Assembly (NCBI GenBank): GCA_002441345.1
Contig: DJVU01000052.1
Location: 1-64,000 of the forward strand
Direction: 5' to 3'
DNA: 64,000 nt
Source: Bacteroidales bacterium UBA6248
GTDB lineage: Bacteria > Bacteroidota > Bacteroidia > Bacteroidales > Lentimicrobiaceae
Shown here one piece after another: positions 1 through 7,840 of the stretch (its first letter is position 1; each line of letters begins with the position of its first letter). Position numbers and translations under genes: made by a program. Below the pieces are notes generated by a model that worked only from the letters and a program-made list of their open reading frames with translations, did not search any database and was not told where the DNA came from.

Positions 1-824
1 CGGTTATTCTTTAAATGCCATTTTATTTTTAATGGTTCTTCGATAATTTTTCCATTGAATGCCTTTTCGAAAATTTCTAATGGGGTTTCTCTTTCTGTAA
101 TGATCCCTTCAGAAATTAGTATGTTATGAAGCCCTATAGTGTAAAGACTTGGATGCTCAAGCCATTCAAAGGAATGAACTTCAATTGCAGATTGATTGCC
201 TTCTGTGTTGGTATTGCTTGTTTGATTAGCATTTTTGATAGTCTTCCCTGGTGTATCGGGTACAAGATTACTATCGGATTCTTCGACCAAATTGGAAAAC
301 AAATGTAACTGGGGATTTAGCGCCTCCTCAAATATTCCGGGCAATGGGTTGGGCAAAGAGTGATGTGCAATATTTTCAAAGGAGGTAACGATTTCATAGA
401 GGCTTAAGGGTATAACCGGAAAATCCCTGATAGGTAGACTGCGTTTCTTTTTTAACAAGTGGATCAAATAATATAGCTTGTTTAGTATGTTTTCAGTAGT
501 TATGGCCTTTTCCTCTCTGGTTGTGCAATCATTTAACCTCGAACTGATTAGCGCTATGCTATTCCCTTTTTCTATTCCAACTATACGATCAAAATAATCG
601 GCATAAGTGTACCTGAATTTATGCGCATAACCATCTTCGGAAACCGCATAGTCGTAAGTTATAGAATTGTCATTAAAGTCTATAAGCAGGCTTTTATCCT
701 TGTATAGCCTTTGTGCTTCAGTATAGAAGTCATCCCGGTATTGGTACATTAAATCATTTATAATAACGTTTTCAAACCATCCCAGAGGATTTTTCAGGTC
801 GGAATTTACATGGTTCTGTTTCAT
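1..824 (-). CDS. Hypothetical protein, 3' end beyond the left edge
   Basis: An open minus-strand frame runs from an ATG at 822-824 to the left edge without a stop, giving at least 274 residues. The product looks soluble: no signal peptide or membrane segment is visible, and it is rich in charged residues, Asn and Tyr. A hydrophobic-basic stretch around residues 115-128 (LNKLYYLIHLLKKKR) is followed by a Pro-rich part and a polar Asn/Thr-rich linker. I do not recognise the family. It lies 67 bases downstream of the integrase on the same strand, so it is probably cargo of the same integrated element. The base composition (AT-rich, Lys/Asn codons) matches the integrase and differs from the GC-richer chromosome to the right. 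That the frame codes is well supported; the function is unknown. Confidence 0.65.
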   Translation of the reverse strand, partial: MKQNHVNSDLKNPLGWFENVIINDLMYQYRDDFYTEAQRLYKDKSLLIDFNDNSITYDYAVSEDGYAHKFRYTYADYFDRIVGIEKGNSIALISSRLNDCTTREEKAITTENILNKLYYLIHLLKKKRSLPIRDFPVIPLSLYEIVTSFENIAHHSLPNPLPGIFEEALNPQLHLFSNLVEESDSNLVPDTPGKTIKNANQTSNTNTEGNQSAIEVHSFEWLEHPSLYTIGLHNILISEGIITERETPLEIFEKAFNGKIIEEPLKIKWHLKNN

Positions 825-891
825 AAATGTGTTGAGTTATTGTTGGTTTGATCTACGCCGTTTATCAATGAGAATGCCCTTTAAAATACAA

Positions 892-2097
892 TCAGTCGTT
901 AAACACATCCATCGCTTTGTCGAGGTCTTCGTTTACTATTTTAGCATAAATCTGTGTTGTTTTTATTGATGAATGCCCCATCAGCTTTGAAACATATTCA
1001 ATGCGCATGCCCTTTCTCAAAGCTCTTGTAGCCCATGTATGCCGGCTTGTATGAAAATGTATGTGCTTGTTAATTTTGGCTGCCTTGGCCAGGTCCTTCA
1101 AATCGGTATTGGTGTATGCGGTAACAGATGAAATTGCTGTAAACAGTTGTTTCGGGTCATACTCAACGTCATTTTTTAGCAGAGGAAATATATAAAAATG
1201 TGGGTTCTGCTTTTCTGGCATATATAGGTTTAATATTTCAATCGCTTTATGGGGTAATTTTATTGACACAACCGAATCAGATTTCATCGTATTAACAATA
1301 ATCCTTTCTCCATCGAAATCCCCCCATTTTAGCTGACAAATGTCGGAAATTCTTAGCCCACCAGCATAGCATGCAAATACATAAATATTTCGATGGTGAT
1401 ATTTCATTGATCCTTCCGCAAGCTCAAGGTTTTCGAGTGAGGTCAATTCTTCTTCGGTTAAAAACATTATTTCCGTTTTTTCCCATTTTAACTTGTACTT
1501 TAAAAACGGATTCTTACTGGACGTAAAGAGGTCGTCATTAATGGCTTCTTTGACAATACGTCGGATTATTTTCATGTTTGAATGGATGGTGTTAACCGAA
1601 TTGCTGAGTTCCACTTGCAGGTACTCTTCGTAGTTTTTCAAAAAATACACCGTGAGGTCATCGAACGTAAAGTCTTTCTTTCCAATGTACTTTTTAAGTT
1701 TTGAAACTGCTGCATTTGCTTTGTCGTAGGAGCCGATTTTCCCTTTTTTTTCAAGGTTAGTAACATACTTTTCGGCATATGGTATAAATTTTTCAGATGA
1801 TCTGCCCAAAATCGACTGTTTTAGCCGTTTAGGGTTGGTATACTCTGAGGTAGCTTCCAGTTCAAGCGATACCCGTTGTGCGTCGGATATTTTTTTTGCC
1901 AGATAATTGTTTAGCCATTTCGCATTTGGATGCGATTTCCGGACAGTGCCATCCTTGTCATTCCAATGTTGGGGCATAACAGAATACCCCAGTGAAATGA
2001 ATTTTGCCTTTCGATCCTTGATAATTCTAAGATAAAGAGGGATAGTGCCGTCTGATTTGATCTTATCTTTTTTTAATATTATCTTTGTTGTAGCCAT
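892..2097 (-). CDS. Tyrosine recombinase / integrase of a mobile element
   Basis: A 401-residue site-specific recombinase of the phage-integrase superfamily in the Bacteroidota style. It has an N-terminal arm-binding region (MATTKIILKKDK..., residues 1-80), a SAM-like core-binding domain (about 100-205) and a C-terminal catalytic domain. Counted from Met 2097, the catalytic residues visible are Arg249 (GGLRISDIC), His349 and Arg352 (HTSRH), His375 (GHSS) and the nucleophile Tyr384 (QIYAK). An upstream ATG at 2124 would add nine residues, but MATTK fits the family start better. It should cut and rejoin DNA at att sites to integrate or excise the element that extends past the left edge. The coding sequence is more AT-rich than the genes to the right, consistent with transfer. 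It points away from the chromosomal flank at 2.7 kb, so the element boundary probably lies between 2.1 and 2.7 kb. Confidence 0.93.
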   Translation of the reverse strand: MATTKIILKKDKIKSDGTIPLYLRIIKDRKAKFISLGYSVMPQHWNDKDGTVRKSHPNAKWLNNYLAKKISDAQRVSLELEATSEYTNPKRLKQSILGRSSEKFIPYAEKYVTNLEKKGKIGSYDKANAAVSKLKKYIGKKDFTFDDLTVYFLKNYEEYLQVELSNSVNTIHSNMKIIRRIVKEAINDDLFTSSKNPFLKYKLKWEKTEIMFLTEEELTSLENLELAEGSMKYHHRNIYVFACYAGGLRISDICQLKWGDFDGERIIVNTMKSDSVVSIKLPHKAIEILNLYMPEKQNPHFYIFPLLKNDVEYDPKQLFTAISSVTAYTNTDLKDLAKAAKINKHIHFHTSRHTWATRALRKGMRIEYVSKLMGHSSIKTTQIYAKIVNEDLDKAMDVFND

Positions 2098-2704
2098 ACA
2101 CCTGCTGTTTCTGTAAAGGTACATTATTCATGCATAGGTACAACAATAGGTACAACAATTTCTTCATTTCCTCGCATTTATTTGCTTTTCAATGCAGAAG
2201 GTAATTTCAATAAATATTGAATATCAAGCACATAACAGAAATTCGATGCAATTGAATGAAAAATCAACTGTCCCGTCCGGACCGCAAATAAGCCTGATAA
2301 TCGTTTGATTGTCAGGCTTATTGCATTTAATAACATTTAAATTGGACACCTAAAATCGACCTTAGAATTTGACTTTTTATCAGTCCTTCTTATTCATTCT
2401 TATTTATTCCGTGGTTTAATCCGTTTTTTCGGAATCGACAAAATAGATTTTCAGACCTTGTTTTGCTGAAAAACATCGTGTTCTGTCCTTTGTCCGTTGG
2501 AATCCCAACCACCCGCCGTAAAGTACTCCAAAGGACTTGCCCATCGTCCTTTTACTGTTGGCGAAAACCCGGATTTCCTATCATACGCAAGACTGTTGCT
2601 TTACTCCCGTCCTTCATCTCCGTTTTACGTCTTCCGTAGCAGCCCTATTTTAAAATCGCGGACTCCCAGCCTTACCGGAATACTCCTAAAGTTTAATTCC
2701 GCAG
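2098..2704. other. Non-coding stretch, probable element/chromosome junction
   Basis: About 600 bases with no convincing gene. The integrase-proximal part (to about 2460) is AT-rich like the element and holds a strong hairpin at 2287-2322. The distal part (from about 2480) has chromosomal composition. A plus frame at 2497-2718 (73 codons) has an unlikely Pro/Ser/Arg-rich composition and overlaps the end of the DUF1566 gene, so I do not call it. No tRNA gene, the commonest integration target, is visible. The exact att core cannot be fixed because the other element end is outside the window. Confidence 0.4.
2287..2322. terminator. Strong hairpin between integrase and chromosome flank
   Basis: The arms at 2287-2302 and 2307-2322 pair over 16 positions with a single G-U wobble, around a GTTT loop. 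No clean T-run follows on either strand, although the right flank is AT-rich. It could be a transcription terminator shielding the element or a structure near the att site. The pairing is certain and the role is not. Confidence 0.5.
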
Positions 2705-3622
2705 TCAAAACGATCTAACCGGCCTCACCCTGTAGCCATAATCTTTTGATTGATAGGTGGTTGTTCCGTTTACCATGTTTCTTGCCCGGGCAAAATAGTA
2801 CGAACCAAATTCGTTGGATGACCAGTAATCTCCGTTTACGAATGCTGTACCTCCGTTCAAAACTGCCGTTTGGTTTATTACGGTCCGGTTTGCATATATC
2901 TGTCCGAGTTCTTCCAGAGAGGGGAGATACCATTCGTTGTATACTATAGTGTTTTCAGTTAATTCCAGTTCATTACATGCACGGGCTGCATATATATCTC
3001 CGTCATCGCTCACCGCTGTCTGTATGGCTATGATCTGAGCGGTGTTTACTTTGCCGGAGTTGCTGTAAGTAGCCGTTCTTACGGAAGTGCCTGCATGCCA
3101 GCGCGGGTAAATGCTAAGATCGTTTTTTGCACATACCTTTCCGTGCTGACCGGTTTCATCTACCCAGAATACAACGCCTCCGTGAGCGAAATCACCGATT
3201 TTATAGTTTTTTGCATTTTTTGCATTCAGGGCATAGGGTACACTCAGAAGCTGACTCCGGCCAATGATGGAGTAATTTGTTCCACCCGAAGGATCGCACT
3301 GCGTATGAATATAATATTCTCCATCTGCCCAGTTTATGTTGCTTAAATTCCCGCCGACTACGCTGCCGTCACCGATTTTGATACTAATAAGTCCGTTTTC
3401 ATTGGTAACAGGGGTATGGATTTCAACATAAACGTTCTCGTAAGAGGGAGGGGCTCCTAATACGTATTTCTGGATGCTGATTCGCAGACCTACCTGTGTA
3501 TTGACAATCAACTGATCGTTGCTGTTGCGGATTACGGCCTGGTAGCTAAGTAAATCCGGGGCCTGGGCGCTGAGGTGTGCGGCAATGCACGCCATGATTG
3601 CTGTGAATATAAATCGTTTCAT
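2705..3622 (-). CDS. Exported DUF1566 (Lcl_C-type) surface protein
   Basis: A 305-residue protein with a Sec signal peptide (MKRFIFTAIMACIAAHLSAQ). Residues about 22-135 follow a β-rich N-terminal module common in Bacteroidota secreted proteins (LLSYQAVIRNSNDQLIVNT..., ending SQLLSVPYALNAK). Residues about 140-305 look like a DUF1566/Lcl_C domain, with the typical EWYLPSLEEL and final YGYRVRPVRSF. The function of the domain is not established; it occurs in surface and lipoprotein-like proteins. It follows the small T9SS protein at 3632-4117 with a 9-base gap, so the two are almost surely co-transcribed. It has no T9SS sorting domain of its own. TGA stop at 2705-2707. Confidence 0.8.
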   Translation of the reverse strand: MKRFIFTAIMACIAAHLSAQAPDLLSYQAVIRNSNDQLIVNTQVGLRISIQKYVLGAPPSYENVYVEIHTPVTNENGLISIKIGDGSVVGGNLSNINWADGEYYIHTQCDPSGGTNYSIIGRSQLLSVPYALNAKNAKNYKIGDFAHGGVVFWVDETGQHGKVCAKNDLSIYPRWHAGTSVRTATYSNSGKVNTAQIIAIQTAVSDDGDIYAARACNELELTENTIVYNEWYLPSLEELGQIYANRTVINQTAVLNGGTAFVNGDYWSSNEFGSYYFARARNMVNGTTTYQSKDYGYRVRPVRSF

Positions 3623-3631
3623 CGGTTTTCG

Positions 3632-4117
3632 TTATTTTTTAAGGACTTTAAAAACGGTAATTTCGTTGCTGTTCCTGAATACCTTTACCAGATAAGCGGC
3701 AGGTGACAGATTCTGGATGTCGAGGGCGGTGTGGTTGTTTGTCAATGGTTTGTCGAGAAGACACCGCCCATTAAGATCGTATATGCAAAGGCGCAAACCG
3801 CCGGGAACCAGCAGTTCCGATTGCACGTTAAGGGTCAGGGAAGCGGGATTGGGATACACGGAGACTTCAAGCTGAGTTTTGCTCCGGTTACCTGAGGCCG
3901 TAATTACTGAAATCTCGTAGGGCTGCTGTACGCCTTGTGCTACCGACCCAGTGCTTCCGCCAATCACAGAATAGACCGTTTGCCCGAGGGAGTAACTCAC
4001 CGTACCCCCTGTTCCGGATAGTGTGCTACCAGAGGTTGCCACTGTTTCCTGAGCGTGCAAACCGCTGATGCACAAATTTGCCAGCAATAAGGCAATTCCA
4101 AATAGGATGGATCGCAT
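3632..4117 (-). CDS. Small T9SS type A sorting-domain protein
   Basis: A 161-residue exported protein: a signal peptide (MRSILFGIALLLANLCISGLHAQ), then a short Gly/Ser/Thr-rich segment (residues 24-70, with SGTGGTVSYSLGQ and GSVAQGVQQPYEI). A complete T9SS type A C-terminal domain follows (about 85-161, VYPNPAS ... YLVKVFRNSN ... FKVLKK). The middle is too short for an enzyme, so the sorting domain makes up half of the mature protein. In Bacteroidota such proteins often precede an exported partner, and here the DUF1566 protein follows by 9 bases. It is expected in the outer membrane or cell surface after CTD processing. The partner relationship is inferred from gene order. Confidence 0.82.
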   Translation of the reverse strand: MRSILFGIALLLANLCISGLHAQETVATSGSTLSGTGGTVSYSLGQTVYSVIGGSTGSVAQGVQQPYEISVITASGNRSKTQLEVSVYPNPASLTLNVQSELLVPGGLRLCIYDLNGRCLLDKPLTNNHTALDIQNLSPAAYLVKVFRNSNEITVFKVLKK

Positions 4118-4383
4118 ATTGTTAATGTTTAGATAAGCACTAAAAACGGGAAGGATATATGTAACCCTTTCGGGTAATAATAAAGCAGGAGGCCTGAATG
4201 CATCAGACCCTGAAGCGTCATAAAATAACCTGTCTTTAAATGAGGATGACCTCTAATTTACGAAATGCAGGAGGGTTTGTCAAGGAGAAAGTTGCAATTG
4301 GCTAAATATGAAATGTTTAAGCTTATTCATGTTTCTGCCTTTGTCTTGTGTCCCTGAGGCTATAATCCGGCATTTGCGGTAGA

Positions 4384-4929
4384 TCAGCAGAATTCATGTG
4401 ACATTTTTAGAAGTTCAGTCACCGTTTTCCAGTTCCGGGTGGTGGCGGTGGTTTTCAGTTTCGACTCAAACAGCGTATTTGTAAGTTTGGTCCGACCGTA
4501 ACCGAAAGGGCAATAGAGGTATACGGTTTTTCCGGAAATGTGGAAATCTTCTCCCTCTGCAGCTCTGGCATGTATAATAGCAGCATCTGCATTACGTTCT
4601 GATTCAAGAAAAGTGACATGCATGAATGCGGGGTTTTTATCTGGTTCGTTAAGAAAGGGATTGCCGTGAACCACCTGTTTCAGGTATCCGGCTGGGAATA
4701 CCAGCACTCGTACGTTAAGTCCCAACGTTTGTTTTATCGCGTCGCTGATACGTTGTGCAATCTCATCGGTATTCGTTTCTGTGGAAGCAAACACCACATT
4801 TCCACTCTGCAGATAAGTGCGTACATCAATAAATCCCAACTCCCCGAACAACTTGCGGAGCTGATCCATTTTGATTGTATTTTTCCCAAGCACGTTGATT
4901 GCTCTGTGCAGGGCGATATAGGTTTGCAT
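4384..4929 (-). CDS. DUF1697 family protein
   Basis: A 181-residue cytoplasmic protein with the features of DUF1697: the opening YIALHRAINVLGKNTIKM, then the LRKLFGELGFIDVRTYLQSGN block typical of the family (split here: residues 24-44), and later NPFLNEP with a tail KTTATTRNWKTVTELL. The residue after the first Leu is His where many members have Arg-Gly (LLRGINVGG), a modest divergence. The family is widespread and its biochemical role is unknown. It stands alone, with 266 bases upstream of the next gene and no shared operon evident. No signal peptide or membrane segment. Confidence 0.88.
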   Translation of the reverse strand: MQTYIALHRAINVLGKNTIKMDQLRKLFGELGFIDVRTYLQSGNVVFASTETNTDEIAQRISDAIKQTLGLNVRVLVFPAGYLKQVVHGNPFLNEPDKNPAFMHVTFLESERNADAAIIHARAAEGEDFHISGKTVYLYCPFGYGRTKLTNTLFESKLKTTATTRNWKTVTELLKMSHEFC

Positions 4930-5262
4930 AGTTTGTGGTATTGGGAAGGTAATTAGCTGAATCAGGGAAATTTTCCTGATTTTTTAAATTATTGCGAAAA
5001 GACACAAAATGCAGATGCCGGAAATTATAACCTGGTTTCTGTTGGTGTAATATGTTGATTTTAATAAGTGAATTAATATTGTCCGGCTGCGCAATCCGAT
5101 GCAGCCGGCAACACCCGCAAGAAGAACAAAGTTGCTGGCTGCATCAGAGGCTCTGTTGCGCATTTGTGTGTTTAAGTGCGTTAAGTGCCTTTAAGGGGAC
5201 AAAAATGCTGGATACGTTCGAACCTGAACAGAAGTTTTTTTCTGAAGGGCTTACTGCTTTCG
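4930..5262. other. Intergenic stretch with a possible minus-strand terminator
   Basis: No gene is supported here. Two overlapping plus frames (from 5052 and 5185) lack any protein-like pattern, and the second overlaps the exported protein at 5263-5790 on the other strand. The only structure seen is the inverted repeat at 5083-5108. Confidence 0.4.
5083..5108 (-). terminator. Possible terminator of the 7.0-5.3 kb minus operon
   Basis: A perfect 8-bp inverted repeat, CCGGCTGC / GCAGCCGG, with a 10-base loop. It lies 155 bases downstream of the stop of the exported protein gene at 5263. On the minus strand it is followed by an AT-rich tract rather than a pure U-run, so termination is only suggested. 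Confidence 0.4.
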
Positions 5263-5790
5263 CTACGCGTTAATGTTGATGGTGGAAGCTACGCTGGCAC
5301 TTACTTCATAACCCGGAGGTACAATGGCGTTTTTGCCTTTCATGACAAGGAAAAGCAGACAAACGAAAATTCCGAGGACAATGGAAAGCACTTGCCGGTC
5401 TTCTCCTTCCTGGTAAACATTCCCTCCCGTGAGGAAAACCTCTTGCCCATCAACGGCTGTTACCGTTTTAATCTGTATCTCAACCATACCTTCCTTACCG
5501 ATTCCTTTGGCTTTTTCGGCACGCATTACCTGTCCTTTAGCGATTGAGCCTGCGGCGATTACCACTTTATTGTCAACTTTAACATCGTATTTGACCCTGA
5601 AGTCGATGGTCTGACCAATTGCAACCGTGTCGGATTGAATCATCGAAATCGTTTCGAGTGCTACCCGGGTGCCGGCGTTCAGGACTACTTCGCCGTCTCC
5701 CTTTAGTGTAAACGACATCATCAGGAAGGAAGCCGCCAGGAAAAGTGCAAGCGGTTTCGCGAGAATTGACTGTTGGATTTTTGTAATCAT
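5263..5790 (-). CDS. Exported hypothetical protein with C-terminal membrane segment
   Basis: A 175-residue protein. An N-terminal hydrophobic segment (residues 9-28) acts as signal or anchor. A β-rich periplasmic part (30-120) follows with repeated motifs (VVLNAGTRVALETIS, DFRVKYDVKVDNKVVIAAGSIAKGQV in two halves, DGQEVFLTGG). A second hydrophobic segment lies around 132-147 (LSIVLGIFVCLLFLVMKGK), and the tail has the PPGYEV block. The layout resembles conserved Bacteroidota hypotheticals that keep a ‘GT.V.LE’ and ‘AKGQV’ pattern; no function is assigned. Its start lies 11 bases after the stop of the YidD-domain gene, so the two form one operon. Inference only: an envelope factor tied to the protein upstream. 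Confidence 0.75.
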   Translation of the reverse strand: MITKIQQSILAKPLALFLAASFLMMSFTLKGDGEVVLNAGTRVALETISMIQSDTVAIGQTIDFRVKYDVKVDNKVVIAAGSIAKGQVMRAEKAKGIGKEGMVEIQIKTVTAVDGQEVFLTGGNVYQEGEDRQVLSIVLGIFVCLLFLVMKGKNAIVPPGYEVSASVASTININA

Positions 5791-5801
5791 GGGTGTGTTG
5801 A

Positions 5802-7040
5802 TTAAAGGTTAGTATTGAATTCAAGTTTGCGTATAATCGTCTCTTTTTGCCGCTGATTGTATCGTTTTGCACTTTGGGCAGAGCCGTATATGTTGCCTAT
5901 ATAGAAGCTCAGGTTGAACACGCCGGCCAGGATACCGACACCATAATTCTCCGTCCTGAAACTCGTATACGTTGCATAGGCCAGAAGACCATTAACGATG
6001 AAAGCTGAAAGGGCCGTTTGTTTGTGTCCCGTATACGCGTATCCGGCGCCCGGAATGATGGAAAGAATCCCGGAAACGGCCGGACTTTTTGTCTTTAGCG
6101 GAAGTGCATTTTCAAGGATTTTCCGGTTGGTAAGGGCTATATGAGCATAGGAGTCAAAGGCATCAAGGGTATCAAGGGCTGAATATGAATGCATTGCATC
6201 CGTATATTTATCCTGATTAGCGCAGATCAGGCCGTTGAGCATTAAAACCCTGGACTTACATAAATCGTCGTTGCACGAATGCAGGGCCAGCTCTATATAA
6301 TTGGAAGCCAGGTCGAAGTTCCCCAGTTTATAGTTAGTAAGCGCAATCTGGTATACCAGCCCGGCATCGGATACATAAGGTTCCGGACACTTCGTCTGGT
6401 ATTCGAACAAGGCTTTTTCGTATTCACCAATGGCCCGAAGGCAGATAATTTTATTTGTAAAGAGTTCTAAATCAAATGAATCTTTTTTTTGCTCTATCCT
6501 TAGAATTTCTAGCAGAGCTTCACGGTAATACTGATTGTTGATTAATTTCTTGACAAAAACAACCGTGGAATCGTCATTGAGCGTATCGGCGTATGCATAA
6601 TGATAAGAGTTTTTTGTGTACTCAAGATCAGCGGGGGGCTGGTCATAGGCCGGATAGTCAATCAAACGGAAGCCATTTGGCTGTAGAGTCAGCGCATAAT
6701 TTTCCAAATCGTGACCGCATCTTAGCAGGCGATCGGAGGTAAGTACCATGCCCTGCACGAAATTCGTTTCCCGGAAGGTTTTAAGTCCGTAATTGGAACA
6801 GCTGGGGTACATGGGACATTCCTGTCCCCGCAATGCACTTATGTATTTCTGATAGAATCCGATGTAATCAATGGCTGCGGATTCCCCGCGTTCGATGCTC
6901 CGGTTTATATACGGGTGAGTGGAAGCAACTATATTGCCATCGCTTCGTGATATATGTGGCTGGGAAAACCCTGAAAGGGCTGATAAAAGGATAACATTGA
7001 AAAGAAAACCGCTTAGAAGTGTGAAACACGGTTTTGCCAT
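5802..7040 (-). CDS. YidD-like domain fused to TPR repeats and membrane helices
   Basis: A 412-residue protein counted from Met 7040 (MAKPCFTLLSG); an earlier ATG at 7085 would add 15 polar residues ahead of the signal peptide. After the signal peptide (to about residue 27), residues 57-112 match YidD, the small membrane-protein insertion efficiency factor: the FYQKYISALRG, CPMYPSCSNYG and LLRCGHD pattern with its conserved Cys residues. The next about 200 residues look like helical TPR-type repeats (ALFEYQTKC, ALTNYKLGNFDLASNYIELAL, ALDTLDAFDSYAHIAL). The last about 90 contain Gly-rich hydrophobic segments (GILSIIPGAGYAYTGHKQTA, FIVNGLLAYATYTSF, GVGILAGVFNLSFYIG). Stand-alone YidD is about 70-85 residues, so this is an exported multidomain version. 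It leads an operon with the exported protein at 5263-5790. Confidence 0.82.
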   Translation of the reverse strand: MAKPCFTLLSGFLFNVILLSALSGFSQPHISRSDGNIVASTHPYINRSIERGESAAIDYIGFYQKYISALRGQECPMYPSCSNYGLKTFRETNFVQGMVLTSDRLLRCGHDLENYALTLQPNGFRLIDYPAYDQPPADLEYTKNSYHYAYADTLNDDSTVVFVKKLINNQYYREALLEILRIEQKKDSFDLELFTNKIICLRAIGEYEKALFEYQTKCPEPYVSDAGLVYQIALTNYKLGNFDLASNYIELALHSCNDDLCKSRVLMLNGLICANQDKYTDAMHSYSALDTLDAFDSYAHIALTNRKILENALPLKTKSPAVSGILSIIPGAGYAYTGHKQTALSAFIVNGLLAYATYTSFRTENYGVGILAGVFNLSFYIGNIYGSAQSAKRYNQRQKETIIRKLEFNTNL

Positions 7041-7840
7041 AATGCCGTCGGTTGGTTTATTTTGACCGTCAGATCTGTTCACCATATATATTTTTAGGGC
7101 AGATTATGGTTGTTTCCCTGTTGGGATGAAGATACATACGCAATATTTCTTTGATTTTCCGGGTTCCTTTACCACAATATGCATTATAAAAAGATATTAT
7201 TGTAGTGCGGAAAAGTTAAAAATCAGCTTAGCCATACTATTAAACAAAGATTAATATTCCTGTAGACCAGGGTGCGCCGGTGAAAGAGTAAATCTGCTAT
7301 TATCCCTGTTAGTTTCCGCCGGTTTCAATAAAGGCCTGTTAATGTATGAATCATTGCACACAGGCACAGCAAATCTAACTAAAAAAACACAAGTTGAAAC
7401 TCAATAATTGTTGCTAACATAAGATAAATATTCTATCCGGTCAATATTTTTTTTCACTAAATCCGGATCAGGAAAAACATTGAAAATTAATGAAATACTC
7501 GTTAGAAGTTCCGGCAATCTCACGTACTTGCAAGCAAAACAGCTTGATTTGATTGCCGCGAATCCGCAATCGGCGGGCAAATCTCATTCAGCGAAGCCCG
7601 ACTTCCGTGCTATAATCTAATTGAAAAAGCCTCACATTTTTATTTTGCGATATCCTTCCGGGTAACCACCGGACCTTGACAACCGTCCATGCATGCACAT
7701 GAAAAGCCCAGGCATTTATTCAAACAAATCCATCATTATTTCCTGCACAGGTATTTTTTTACTAATTTTCCGCACGCTGCGTACTTGGTATGTGTTTTTA
7801 AATAATTTAAAATAGTTTGCTCTGAGCGGGGAAGATATTT
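7041..7840. other. Long intergenic region between divergent genes
   Basis: About 800 bases, AT-rich, between the minus-strand YidD-domain gene and the plus-strand kinase. No coding frame is convincing; the minus frame at 7736-7924 overlaps the kinase start and has no recognisable features. A loose -7-like element (TA-N3-TTTG) reads leftwards at 7245-7253 for the YidD gene. I see no riboswitch or RNA gene. Confidence 0.35.

Noticed and set aside
2497..2718. 73-codon plus frame beside the element junction
   Set aside because: Unlikely composition, overlap with the end of the DUF1566 gene and no start context.
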